DNA of 64,000 bases from Rhodopseudomonas palustris HaA2 (GCF_000013365.1 NC_007778.1:2356001-2420000), one strand, 5' to 3'; counted from the first letter of the stretch, positions 8,511-17,220 are shown. Numbers and translations: made by a program. Notes: generated by a model from the sequence alone, not told the origin.

Positions 8511-9695
8511 ATGAGTTTCGCTTCCCATATTTCGCGTCGCCTGTTGCTCGCGGCCGGCGCCGCGTCGCTGGCACTGATCGCTGTCGGGCCGGCATCGGCC
8601 CAGGAGACCCTGAAGGTCGGCCTGGTGGCGGCGATGTCCGGCCAGTCGGCGAAGTCCGGCGAGGCCATCGTCCGCGGTCTGTCGCTGGCGCTGGACGAGA
8701 TCAACGCCAAGGGCGGCGTGCTCGGCAAGAAGCTGGAACTGGTGGTGCGCGACGACGAGAGCAATCCCGCCAAGGGCGTGATCGCCGCGCGCGAGCTGGT
8801 GCAGCGCGAGAAGGTCGCCGCTTACTTCGGCGGCATCGATACGCCGGTGTCGATGGCGATCGTGCCGTTCGCCAATCAGTCCAAGGTGCCGTTCATCGGC
8901 GTCTGGGCCGCCGGTACCAAGATCACCCGCAACGGCGCGCCGGAGAACTACGTGTTCCGCGTCTCCGCGGTCGACGAACTGGTCGACATCGCGCTGGTCG
9001 ACTACGCGGTCAAGAAATACGGCGCCAAGAAGCCGGGCATGATCCTCATCAACAATCCCTGGGGCGAATCCAACGAGGCCGGGCTGAAGAGCGCGCTCGA
9101 CGCCAAGAAGATGACCGCCGCCGGCATCGAGAAATTCGAGACCGGCGACGTCGACGTCGTGCCGCAGCTCACCCGGCTGAAGGACGCCGGCGCCGACACG
9201 CTGTTCATGGTCGCCAATGTCGCGCCCTCCGCGCAGGTGGTGAAGTCGCTCGACCGGATGGGCTGGAGCGTGCCGGTGGTGTCGCATTGGGGCCCGGCCG
9301 GCGGGCGTTTCACGGAGTTGGCCGGCCCCAGCGCCGAGAAGGTCCACTTCATCCAGACCTTCAGCTTCTCCGGCAACACCAGCCCGAAAGCCGTGGCGCT
9401 GTTCGACGCGCTGAAGAAGAAATATCCCGAGGTCAAGACGGCCGCCGACGTCACCCCCGCGGTCGGCATCGCCAATGCCTACGACGCCATGCATCTCACC
9501 GCGCTGGCGATCGCCAAGGCCGGCTCGACCGAAGGCCCGAAGGTCCGCGAAGGCTTCTACCAGATCGGCAGCTATGACGGGCTGATCAAGACCTACAACA
9601 AGCCCTTCACCGCCGACAATCACGACGCGCTGTCGCCCTCGGACTATCTGTTCACCTACTTCAAGGGCGCCGAGATCCTGCCGCTGACGAACTGA
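8511..9695 (+). CDS. Periplasmic substrate-binding protein of a Liv-type ABC transporter
   Basis: A 394-residue type I periplasmic binding protein. It begins with a signal peptide containing a twin Arg (SRRLLLAAG) and a likely cut after PASAQ. The mature part starts LKVGLVAAMSGQSA and continues with SLALDEINAKGGVLG and a VVRDDESNPAKG segment, typical of LivJ-like proteins (Peripla_BP_6). It delivers ligand to the downstream permease. The ATG at 8511 has GGAG six bases upstream; a GTG three bases earlier is less likely. The ligand is unknown; the amidohydrolase and amidase downstream suggest an amide, ureide or heterocycle rather than an amino acid. Confidence 0.92.
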   Translation: MSFASHISRRLLLAAGAASLALIAVGPASAQETLKVGLVAAMSGQSAKSGEAIVRGLSLALDEINAKGGVLGKKLELVVRDDESNPAKGVIAARELVQREKVAAYFGGIDTPVSMAIVPFANQSKVPFIGVWAAGTKITRNGAPENYVFRVSAVDELVDIALVDYAVKKYGAKKPGMILINNPWGESNEAGLKSALDAKKMTAAGIEKFETGDVDVVPQLTRLKDAGADTLFMVANVAPSAQVVKSLDRMGWSVPVVSHWGPAGGRFTELAGPSAEKVHFIQTFSFSGNTSPKAVALFDALKKKYPEVKTAADVTPAVGIANAYDAMHLTALAIAKAGSTEGPKVREGFYQIGSYDGLIKTYNKPFTADNHDALSPSDYLFTYFKGAEILPLTN

Positions 9696-9705
9696 CGGCC
9701 CTCTT

Positions 9706-9927
9706 CCCTCTCCCCGCTCTTGGCGGGGAGAGGGTGGCTCGAAGCGGCGAAGCCGGTTCGAGTCGGGTGAGGGGCCAGGCACGGCGCCGACCGATCGGAT
9801 AGCTTTCGGGTCGGATGGTGCGCAGACCGGGTGACCCGAGAGACTGGTTGCAAGGCGGCTTCGTGCCTGGCCCCTCACCCGACCGGCTTCGCCGGTCGAC
9901 CTCTCCCCGCAAAGGGCGGGGAGAGGT
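9706..9927. repeat. Composite palindromic repeat, family A, copy 1
   Basis: Two GC-rich hairpins of the CTCTCCCCGC...GCGGGGAGAG type (9706-9734 and 9904-9927) flank perfect 22-base inverted arms at 9762-9783 and 9862-9883. The whole block lies between the binding-protein gene and livH. It may lower expression of the downstream permease genes or protect the upstream mRNA. A second copy of the family is at 24352-24492. Confidence 0.8.
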
Positions 9928-9958
9928 TGGTACCAAACGTTCTCTCCTAAGGATTCCC

Positions 9959-10828
9959 ATGCTCACCTCCGCCATCATCTCGGGCATCGGCCTCGGCAGC
10001 ATGTACGGGCTGATCGCGCTGGGCTTCCACATCACTTACGTGGTGTCCAATACGGTCAATTTCGCGCAGGGCTCGGCGATGATGCTGGGCGCCGTGCTGG
10101 GCTACACGTTCGGGGTCAGATATGGCTGGCCGATGCCACTGGCGATCGTCGCGGCGCTCGGGGTCTGCGCGCTGTTCGGCCTGGTGGTCGAGCGCATCCT
10201 GGTGCGGCCGTTCGTGGTGCGCGGCTCCAATGCCTGGCTGATGGCGACCGTCGCGGCCGGCATCGTGCTCGACAATGCGGTAATGTTCACCTTCGGCAAG
10301 GAGCCGCGCGGCTTTCCCTCCGACTGGGCGAGCCAACCGATCCGGCTTTTCGGCGCCGGCGTGTATCCGCTGCAACTGGTGATCCCGCTGGTCGGGATCG
10401 GCGCCGCCGCGGTGATGCATCTGCTGCTGCGCCATACGCGGCGCGGCAAGGCGTTGCTGGCGGTGGTGCAGAACCCCGACGCCGCGCGGCTGATGGGTAT
10501 CAACGTGCATCGCACGATCGCGATCTCCTTCATGGTGTCGACGGCGCTCGCCGGTCTCGCCGGCCTGCTGATCGCGCCGTTGTTCAGCGTCAGTTCGGAG
10601 ATGGGCACGCTGTTCGGCATCAAGGCGTTTGCGGTGGCGATCCTCGGCGGCATGGGCTCGGCTTGGGGCGTGGTGATCGCCGGTCTCGCCTACGGCCTGA
10701 TCGAGGCGCTGGTCACCTCGTTCCTCGGCTCGGTCTACACCCAGATCGTGGTGTTTTCGGTGGTGATCCTGGCGCTGGCGCTGCGGCCGAACGGCCTGTT
10801 CGGCCACGCCGCGATCAACAAGGTCTGA
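9959..10828 (+). CDS. livH: Liv-type ABC transporter permease LivH
   Basis: A 289-residue inner-membrane permease with about eight hydrophobic segments. The N terminus GIGLGSMYGLIALGFHITYV and the segment VNFAQGSAMMLGA are standard for LivH, as are the late GIKAFAVAILGGMGS and GLIEAL segments that contact the ATPases. The ATG at 9959 is chosen because AAGGA lies five bases upstream; the longer in-frame reading would translate the repeat. It forms the channel together with the LivM part of the next protein, whose ATG follows two bases after this stop. Confidence 0.92.
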   Translation: MLTSAIISGIGLGSMYGLIALGFHITYVVSNTVNFAQGSAMMLGAVLGYTFGVRYGWPMPLAIVAALGVCALFGLVVERILVRPFVVRGSNAWLMATVAAGIVLDNAVMFTFGKEPRGFPSDWASQPIRLFGAGVYPLQLVIPLVGIGAAAVMHLLLRHTRRGKALLAVVQNPDAARLMGINVHRTIAISFMVSTALAGLAGLLIAPLFSVSSEMGTLFGIKAFAVAILGGMGSAWGVVIAGLAYGLIEALVTSFLGSVYTQIVVFSVVILALALRPNGLFGHAAINKV

Positions 10829-10830
10829 CG

Positions 10831-13329
10831 ATGACGCTTCCGACGAAATTGCGCAGCTACGCGATGCCGGCGACAGTGCTGATCCTCACCGCGATCGCCG
10901 CGCTCTACGCCGCGCGGGCGGAAGGCTATTTGCCGTTCGTGCTGGCGATGGTGGCGCTCACCTGCATCGTAGGCGTCGGTCTCAATGTGCTGGTCGGGCT
11001 CACCGGGCAGATCTCGATCGGCCATGTCGGCTTCTACGCGATCGGCGCCTATACGGTGGCGATCCTGACCCTGCAGGGACTGAGTTTCTGGCTGGCGCTG
11101 CCGCTTGCGGGCGTGATCGCCGGCGCCATTGGTCTGCTGCTGTCGCTGCCGGCGCTGCGCGTCAGCGGGCCTTATCTCGCGATGATCACCATCGCCTTCG
11201 CCTTCATCGTTCAGCATCTCACCATCGAATGGCGCGGCCTCACCGGCGGCTCCAACGGCCTGATGGGGCTGCCGCCGCCGACGCTGGCCGGCACCATGTT
11301 CACCGAGCGCGAGATCGCCCTGCTGGCGATCGGGCTGGCCGGTGCTTCGACCTATCTGTTCTATCGGCTCGCCGGCTCGGCCTGGGGCAAGGCGATGGTC
11401 GCGGTGCGCGACGCCGAGATCGCGGCACGCTCGATCGGGCTCAATCCGGTCAGCGTCAAGGCGGCGGCGTTCGTGCTGTCGGCGGCGCTGGCGGGCATCG
11501 CCGGTGGCATCTTCGCGGCGCTGATCGCCTTCGTCGCGCCGGACTCGTTTCCGTTCTCGCAGTCGATCCTGTTCCTGTTCGCCTGCATCGTCGGCGGCGC
11601 CGGATGGGTGCTCGGCCCGGTGGTCGGCGCCGCCATCACCGTGGTGCTGCCGGAGATGCTGTCGCAACTCGCCGAATATCGGCTGCTGTTCTTCGGGCTG
11701 CTGCTGCTGCTGGTGCTGTGGCTGGCGCCGGAGGGTATCCTCGGCACGCTGGCGCGGCTGGTGCGCCGGATCGATCCGCGGCCGGCGCAGCCCGGCGATG
11801 TCGCCGCGTTTCTCGCCGCGTCGCCCGAGCGCGGCGCGCTCGAGGTGAGCGGCATCGGCATCAGCTTCGGCGGCATCCGCGCGGCCTCGCAGGTGTCGTT
11901 CATCGCCGAGCCCGGCATGGTCACCAGCGTGATCGGCCCGAACGGCGCCGGCAAGACCACCGTGCTCAACATGATCGGCGGCTTCTACAAGCCCGACGCC
12001 GGCAGCATCCGGCTTGGCGGGCAGGAACTCGCCGGCGAGCCGGCGTGGAAGGTGGCGCGCGCCGGCATCGGCCGCACCTATCAGACCACCAAGCTGTTCG
12101 AGACCATGAGCGTGCGCGACAACGTGCTGATCGCGATGCGCCGCGGCCGGCTCGGCTCGATGCTGGCCTTCGCCGCCAACGACGCCGACGAGGCCGCGGC
12201 CGAAGCGCTGATCGATTTCGTCGGCTATCGCGGCGCGCTGGCCGCGGTCGCCGGCGATCTGCCGCATGTCGATCGCCGGCTGGTCGAGATCGCCCGCGCG
12301 CTGGCGATGCGGCCGCGCGTGCTGCTGCTCGACGAGCCCGCCGCCGGGCTGATGGCGGCCGACAAGGACGCGCTGAGCGGCCTGCTGCGCCGGATCGCCG
12401 ATCTCGGAATCGCCGTCATTCTGGTCGAGCACGACATGCGGCTGGTGATGGGGATTTCCGACCACGTCGTGGTGCTCGACGCCGGCACGCCGATCGCGGC
12501 CGGCACCGCCAACGTCATCCGCCGCGATCCGAAGGTGCTGGCCGCCTATCTCGGCGGCGCCGAAATGCGCGCGCGCGGCCGCGAGACGCCGTGGGACGGC
12601 TCGCGCGACGCGGTGCTGGACGTGATCGATCTGGTCGCCGGTTATGGCGCCGCGCCGGTGCTGCAAAAGGTCAATCTGCAAGTGCGGCCCGGCGAGATGG
12701 TGGCGCTGATCGGCGCCAATGGCGCCGGCAAATCGACCATGATGCGCGCGCTCTCCGGCCTGCTGCGCCCGGTGCAGGGCGACGTCATTCTCGACGACGA
12801 ACGCATCGAGACGATCGAGGCGCATCGTATCGCCGCGCGCGGCCTCGCGCTGGTGCCGGAAGGCCGCCAGGTGTTTCCCGAACTCAGCGTCTACGACAAT
12901 CTCGAACTCGGCGCCAACACGCGGACCAACGTCGACTACGCCGCCGAGATCGAAGCCGTGCTGAAGCGGTTTCCGCGGCTGCGCGAACGGCTGAACAGCC
13001 GGGCAGGGCTGTTGTCCGGCGGCGAGCAGCAGATGCTGGCGATCGCGCGCGGCATGATGGCGAAGCCGCGCATCCTGCTGCTCGACGAGCCGTCGCTGGG
13101 GCTTGCGCCCGCAATGATCAACGAACTTTACGACGTGCTCGCCGATCTGCGCGACGAGGGCATCACCATCCTCCTGGTCGACCAGATCGCCGTGCTGGCG
13201 CTGGCGGTGTCCGACCGCGGCTATGTGATCGACAGCGGCCGCATCGTCCGCGACGACAGCGCCGCGGCGCTCGCCAGCGATCCCGAGGTCGAGGCCGCTT
13301 ATCTCGGCCATGCCGAAGCTGCGCAGTGA
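10831..13329 (+). CDS. LivM-LivG-LivF fusion: ABC permease plus two ATPase domains
   Basis: One uninterrupted frame of 832 residues holds three normally separate subunits. Residues 1-315 or so are a LivM permease (GLNVLVGLTGQISIGHVGFY). Residues about 335-590 are a LivG ATPase with Walker A GPNGAGKTT near residue 369 and Walker B LLLDEPAAGL. Residues about 600-832 are a LivF ATPase with Walker A GANGAGKST near 628, signature LSGGEQQ near 728, and Walker B LLLDEPSLGLAP. The LivG signature is degenerate: the expected LS-G-Q stretch reads LPHVDRR near residue 477. LivM-LivG fusions are known in this group; a triple fusion is rarer as far as I know. Confidence 0.92.
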   Translation: MTLPTKLRSYAMPATVLILTAIAALYAARAEGYLPFVLAMVALTCIVGVGLNVLVGLTGQISIGHVGFYAIGAYTVAILTLQGLSFWLALPLAGVIAGAIGLLLSLPALRVSGPYLAMITIAFAFIVQHLTIEWRGLTGGSNGLMGLPPPTLAGTMFTEREIALLAIGLAGASTYLFYRLAGSAWGKAMVAVRDAEIAARSIGLNPVSVKAAAFVLSAALAGIAGGIFAALIAFVAPDSFPFSQSILFLFACIVGGAGWVLGPVVGAAITVVLPEMLSQLAEYRLLFFGLLLLLVLWLAPEGILGTLARLVRRIDPRPAQPGDVAAFLAASPERGALEVSGIGISFGGIRAASQVSFIAEPGMVTSVIGPNGAGKTTVLNMIGGFYKPDAGSIRLGGQELAGEPAWKVARAGIGRTYQTTKLFETMSVRDNVLIAMRRGRLGSMLAFAANDADEAAAEALIDFVGYRGALAAVAGDLPHVDRRLVEIARALAMRPRVLLLDEPAAGLMAADKDALSGLLRRIADLGIAVILVEHDMRLVMGISDHVVVLDAGTPIAAGTANVIRRDPKVLAAYLGGAEMRARGRETPWDGSRDAVLDVIDLVAGYGAAPVLQKVNLQVRPGEMVALIGANGAGKSTMMRALSGLLRPVQGDVILDDERIETIEAHRIAARGLALVPEGRQVFPELSVYDNLELGANTRTNVDYAAEIEAVLKRFPRLRERLNSRAGLLSGGEQQMLAIARGMMAKPRILLLDEPSLGLAPAMINELYDVLADLRDEGITILLVDQIAVLALAVSDRGYVIDSGRIVRDDSAAALASDPEVEAAYLGHAEAAQ

Positions 13330-13360
13330 CGCGCGCCCGTTCTTGTTCAGGAGTCCTTCC

Positions 13361-14596
13361 GTGACGTTCGATCTCATTCTCCGCAACGCCGCCGTCGTCG
13401 ATCGTCCCGAGACGGCGCTCGACATCGGCATCAAGGCCGGACGCTTCGCCGCGATCGAGGCGGGCCTGCCGGCGACCGGCGCGCCGGAGCACGATTGCGG
13501 CGGCCGCCTCGTCGTGCCGGGCTTCGTCGAAACCCATATCCATCTCGACAAATCCTGCCTGCTCGGCCGCTGCAATTGCGAGAAGGGTACGCTCGACGAG
13601 GCCATCGCCGAAGTGGTGAAAGCCAAGCGCGGCTTCACCGAGGAGGACGTGTACCAGCGCGCGTCGCAGACGCTGGAAAAGGCGATCAAGAACGGCACCA
13701 ATCAGATGCGCACCCACGTTGAAGTGGACCCGCGGGTCGGGCTCACCAGCTTTCGCGCGCTGAAGCAATTGAAGCTGGACTATGCCTGGGCGATCGATCT
13801 GCAGCTCTGCGTGTTTCCGCAAGAGGGCCTGCTCGACGATCCCGGCTGCGACGCGGTGATGCTGCAGGCGCTGCGCGAGGGCGCCGACGTGGTCGGCGGC
13901 GCGCCCTATATGGACAAGGATTCCCACGGCCAGATCGGCCGCATCTTCGAGATGGCCAAACAGTTCGGCGTCGATATCGACTTCCATCTCGATTTCGGCC
14001 TCGACCCGGCGCATCTCGATCTCGACGAGGTCTGCCGGATGGCGGACGCCACCGGCTGGGGCGGCCGCGTCGCGATCGGGCATGTGACGAAGCTGTCGGC
14101 GATGCCCAAGGCCGCATTCGACGCCGCGGCCAAGCGCCTTGCGGACGCCGGCGTCGCCGTCACCGTGCTGCCGGCGACCGATCTGTTTCTCACCGGCCGC
14201 GACGCCGAGTTCAACGTGCCGCGCGGCGTGACGCCGGCGCACTGGCTGCGTCATCACGGCGTCAATTGCAGCATCTCGACCAACAACGTGCTCAACCCGT
14301 TCACGCCGTTCGGCGACTGCTCGCTGATCCGGATGATCAATCTCTACGCCAACATCACCCAGGTCGCGGCGACCGCCGATCTCACGGGCTGCCTCGACAT
14401 GGTGACGTCGGGCTCGGCGAAGCTGATCAACCGCGCGGATTACGGCATCGCCGTCGGCCATCCGGCCGATCTCGTGGTGCTGGATTGCGCCACCAAGGCG
14501 CAGGCGGTCTGCGAGATCGCGCAGCCTTTGTTCGGGCTGAAGCGCGGCCTGCGCACATTCGACAAGCCCGCCGCAATCCTGCACAAGCCGAACTGA
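13361..14596 (+). CDS. Amidohydrolase, cytosine-deaminase-like
   Basis: A 411-residue TIM-barrel metal hydrolase. The strand-1 motif HIHLDK, the strand-5 His in DFHLDFGLD and the strand-6 GHVTKLSAM segment fit the CodA-like branch. Two positions differ from E. coli cytosine deaminase as I recall it: the catalytic Glu of HCDEID is Phe here (HLDFG), and the metal Asp of GHDDVFDP aligns with STNNVLNP (Asn). Plain cytosine deaminase activity is therefore doubtful. The GTG at 13361 has AGGAG seven bases upstream. It follows the transporter and precedes an amidase, suggesting stepwise ring opening and deamidation of an imported cyclic amide (inference). Confidence 0.85.
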   Translation: MTFDLILRNAAVVDRPETALDIGIKAGRFAAIEAGLPATGAPEHDCGGRLVVPGFVETHIHLDKSCLLGRCNCEKGTLDEAIAEVVKAKRGFTEEDVYQRASQTLEKAIKNGTNQMRTHVEVDPRVGLTSFRALKQLKLDYAWAIDLQLCVFPQEGLLDDPGCDAVMLQALREGADVVGGAPYMDKDSHGQIGRIFEMAKQFGVDIDFHLDFGLDPAHLDLDEVCRMADATGWGGRVAIGHVTKLSAMPKAAFDAAAKRLADAGVAVTVLPATDLFLTGRDAEFNVPRGVTPAHWLRHHGVNCSISTNNVLNPFTPFGDCSLIRMINLYANITQVAATADLTGCLDMVTSGSAKLINRADYGIAVGHPADLVVLDCATKAQAVCEIAQPLFGLKRGLRTFDKPAAILHKPN

Positions 14597-14637
14597 TCTC
14601 GCCGCGCGGCGACAACAAGAAACTCACGGAGATGACG

Positions 14638-15831
14638 ATGCCGGTCGACGACAATCTGAACGCGTTCTGCACCCATGGCCGGGGCGATCGGCGGACGCAG
14701 GACAGCGGCGCGCTGGCCGGGCTGACCTTCGCGGTGAAGGATTTCTTCGACGTCGCGGGTCTGCCGACCGGCGCCGGCAGCCCGGAATGGCTGGCGACCC
14801 ATCCGGTGCCGACGCAATCCTCGCCCGTGGTCGACCGGCTGTTCGCCGCCGGCGGCACCATGGTCGGCAAGACCCACACCGACGAGATGGCGTGGAGCCT
14901 CAATGGCGAGAACGCGCATTACGGCACGCCGATCAATCCGGCCGCGCCGGGGCGGATTCCGGGCGGCTCGTCGAGCGGCTCGGCCGCGGCCACCGCCGGC
15001 GGGCTGGTGGATTTCGCGATCGGCTCGGACACCGGCGGCTCGGTGCGGCTGCCGGCGAGCTATTGCGGCGTCTACGGCATCCGCACCACGCATGGGCGGA
15101 TTCCGCTCGACGGCGCGGTGCCGCTGGCGCCGAGTTACGACACCGTCGGCTGGTTTTCGCGCAGCGCTGCGCTGATGGCGCGGGTGGGTGAGGTGCTGCT
15201 CGACGGCGTCCGCGCGCCGCGGCGGCCCAAGCGCGTGCTGATCGCGCGCGATCTGTTCGCCGCGCTCGAGCCGCGCGTCGTCGAGGTGTTGCAGCCCGGG
15301 CTCGCGCAGCTCGCCGCGATGCTCGGCGAGCCCGAGCCGGTCGAGGTCGCGGGCGATCAGCGCCCGGCATGGCGCAATGCGTTTCGCGTGCTGCAATCCG
15401 CCGAGGCCTGGGCGGCGCATGGCGCGTGGGTGAACGCGGTGAAGCCGGCGTTCGGCCCCGGCGTCAAGGAACGCTTCGCCGCCGCCGCGGTGCTCGATCC
15501 GGCCGAAGTCGTCGCAGCGAAAGCGCTGCGCGACACCATCACGGCGACGATGCGGACGCTGCTGCAGGACGACGCCGTGCTGATCGCGCCGACCGCCCCC
15601 GGCATCGCGCCGCTGCGCAACAGCACGGGCGAGGCGCTGGAAACCTTCCGCGCCCGCTCGCTCGAACTGCTCTGCCCCGCCGGCCACGCCGGCCTGCCGC
15701 AACTGTCGCTGCCGCTCGCCACGCTCGACGACTGCCCGATCGGCCTCTCGCTGATCGGCGGTCGCGCCTGCGACGAGGATCTGCTGGCGCTCGCGGCGGA
15801 GCTGGAGGCGGGGAGCACGAAGCCGCGCTGA
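14638..15831 (+). CDS. Amidase signature family hydrolase
   Basis: A 397-residue amidase with the Ser-cisSer-Lys triad: the Lys in LTFAVKDFFDVAG, the Ser-rich loop PGGSSSGSAAATAGG, and the nucleophile Ser in GSDTGGSVRLPASYCG. It hydrolyses a carboxamide to acid and ammonia in the cytosol. It is shorter than the usual 450-500 residues of the family because the C-terminal part is compact. The start at 14638 is set by GGAG six bases upstream; an ATG six bases earlier overlaps that site. It is the last gene of the transporter operon and probably finishes nitrogen release from the imported compound. Confidence 0.9.
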   Translation: MPVDDNLNAFCTHGRGDRRTQDSGALAGLTFAVKDFFDVAGLPTGAGSPEWLATHPVPTQSSPVVDRLFAAGGTMVGKTHTDEMAWSLNGENAHYGTPINPAAPGRIPGGSSSGSAAATAGGLVDFAIGSDTGGSVRLPASYCGVYGIRTTHGRIPLDGAVPLAPSYDTVGWFSRSAALMARVGEVLLDGVRAPRRPKRVLIARDLFAALEPRVVEVLQPGLAQLAAMLGEPEPVEVAGDQRPAWRNAFRVLQSAEAWAAHGAWVNAVKPAFGPGVKERFAAAAVLDPAEVVAAKALRDTITATMRTLLQDDAVLIAPTAPGIAPLRNSTGEALETFRARSLELLCPAGHAGLPQLSLPLATLDDCPIGLSLIGGRACDEDLLALAAELEAGSTKPR

Positions 15832-15951
15832 GGCCGGCGTCGCGCGTCTCACCGCTTCGCCGCGCACCGCGTCGGCCTCGCGCGCCGCTTGACTCGATAA
15901 GAACATAGTGTGAACAATTTCGCCGCGCAGTCAGGCCCGGAGGGCGATTCG

Positions 15952-16200
15952 ATGGCCGATCTCACCTACTACGTGGCGCTGCCCTTCGCTGCGGCGGACG
16001 ACGGCGTGGTGCCGGGTGAGCCGGCGGAGTGCCAGAGCGCATCCGCTGCCATCCGCAGGGCCGAGGTGCTGGCGCGGACCAGCGGCAATGCCGGCGCAGT
16101 CGCGTTCAGCCGCACCGGCGATCCCTTGATCGGCGAGTTTCACGACGCGGTGCTGCTCAAGGCGTTCGGCGATGTGCCGAGCGATCTGTCGGAGCTGTAG
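15952..16200 (+). CDS. Small conserved-type protein of unknown function
   Basis: An 82-residue soluble protein without a signal peptide or membrane segment. It begins MADLTYYVALPFAAADDG and has the pattern AAIRRAEVLA...GAVAFSRTGDP, ending acidic. GGAGGG about seven bases upstream of ATG 15952 supports this start over the GTG at 15910. I do not recognise a characterised family. The SRTGDP...IGEF segment recalls small rhizobial proteins found singly. It stands alone between the amidase gene and tRNA-Gln. Confidence 0.7.
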   Translation: MADLTYYVALPFAAADDGVVPGEPAECQSASAAIRRAEVLARTSGNAGAVAFSRTGDPLIGEFHDAVLLKAFGDVPSDLSEL

Positions 16201-16363
16201 GGAGAGCGGGTGATTGCGCTGAGGTGGAGCCGGCGGGTACGTGTCGTGTGGTGCTGGCCGCATCACGGGGCGGCTGGCCCTGCAGTGACTCACGAAAACC
16301 TCTCCGGTCGATCGCGGCCACGGCCGGGTGCTGAATGCGTCGAGGCGGCTGCTCGATCCGGAA

Positions 16364-16437
16364 TGGCTGGGGAACTAGGATTCGAACCTAGACAAACAGA
16401 GTCAGAGTCTGTTGTGCTACCGTTACACCATTCCCCA
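16364..16437 (-). tRNA. tRNA-Gln (anticodon CTG)
   Basis: The reverse complement folds as a complete cloverleaf of 74 bases with encoded CCA. The acceptor arms are TGGGGAA and TTCCCCA, the anticodon loop is CTCTGAC with anticodon CTG reading CAG, and the T loop is TTCGAATC. No duplicated 3' end, integrase or att-like sequence is visible nearby. Confidence 0.96.
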
Positions 16438-16745
16438 CCGGAAAATGCCTCACGAAATCAGGCATTTACGCTGGTGCCGGGGCGCGGGCTGAATCGATCT
16501 GCCGGGCGCCTCGGATGTGGGGCGACTTCTAACGGGCTCGGCCGGTCCCCGCAAGGGCTTCCTGATGGCGAATGCCGGCTCGGCTGTGCAGAGGCGGGCG
16601 CCTCCCTTCGCCGCCAGCGCGACCTCGGCCGACAGGGGCGACCGTGGCAGTTGAGAACTCTTCCAATTGTCTGCAGGGCCGCGCTCGGTCATATCCGCCG
16701 CAGCGGGTGTGGCCATTTCGTCGCCGCGGCCCCTCGGAGCGCTGT
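16438..16745. other. Gap between tRNA-Gln and a small gene
   Basis: This 308-base stretch should contain the tRNA promoter (reading leftward) and the promoter of the small gene at 16746. I see no coding region, repeat family member or clear hairpin terminator in it. The plus-strand open frame across it is an artefact that reads through the tRNA. Confidence 0.5.
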
Positions 16746-16991
16746 ATGGAAGAGCTGAACGGGCGAATGATCGCGTGCCAGATTCTGATCACCGGCCTGA
16801 TCGCGCGGGTCGCCAATGATCAACCTGACCCGCTGCGCTTCCTCAGCGAATTTCGCGACGAGATCCGCGCGGTGGTGAGCGGAATCAGAATCGGCGGAGC
16901 CCTCGATGCCGACCGCGTCCGCATCATCGCGCAGCAGACCGTCGACGAATTGTTCTCGCTGATGAAGCCGCCGAGCCCGCCGTCCGAGTGA
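16746..16991 (+). CDS. Small helical protein of unknown function
   Basis: An 81-residue, mostly alpha-helical protein starting MEELNGRMIACQILITGLIA, then a FLSEFRDEIRAVVSGIRIGG segment and a helix DRVRIIAQQTVDELFSLM, with a proline-rich end. GGAG six bases before the ATG supports the start; a much longer in-frame reading upstream has no such support. The first helix is moderately hydrophobic but not a convincing membrane anchor. I do not recognise the family. It precedes the TonB-dependent operon but is separated from it by over 200 bases. Confidence 0.65.
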   Translation: MEELNGRMIACQILITGLIARVANDQPDPLRFLSEFRDEIRAVVSGIRIGGALDADRVRIIAQQTVDELFSLMKPPSPPSE

Positions 16992-17199
16992 CACCAGGCC
17001 TCACTATCCGCGCACCGCATGCCGACGCGCAAGGATTGCGCAAATGCTTGTCTGTTCGGCACAATCCGATTTTTCGGCCGGTCGTCTCCGGATGTTTGCG
17101 GAGGTGTTTGTTTAGAACCATTTTGATCTTGAGTGATTCCAATGCGACAAAGGCGCGCGCAAGTTGACCCTCAAAATGGCGGCCGATACCACGGGAAGC

Positions 17200-17220
17200 T
17201 GCAGGTAATTAGCAACTGCA
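17200..17220. promoter_or_regulatory. Candidate iron-responsive operator palindrome
   Basis: A 21-base imperfect palindrome (TGCAG arms, AATTA centre, seven of ten pairs matching) ends 13 bases before the receptor ATG. Iron regulators of the Fur/Mur/Irr type bind 19-21-base palindromes, and TGCA-ended ones occur in alphaproteobacteria. Position and length fit; the sequence match is only suggestive. A weaker TTTAGAA half-site-like sequence is at 17111-17117. Confidence 0.35.

Noticed and set aside
10735-13701. Very long minus-strand open frame (988 codons) opposite the Liv fusion
   Set aside because: It is an antisense shadow caused by GC-rich codons; the product is low-complexity Arg/Ala/Gln/His sequence.
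16210-16758. Open frame of 182 codons running through tRNA-Gln, with the peptide GELGFEPRQTESESVV
   Set aside because: It is a translation of the tRNA and its flanks; this type of peptide is a known annotation artefact.
16364-16991. Possible integration site at tRNA-Gln
   Set aside because: No integrase gene, no duplicated tRNA 3' end and no change in composition on the side of the tRNA 3' end.
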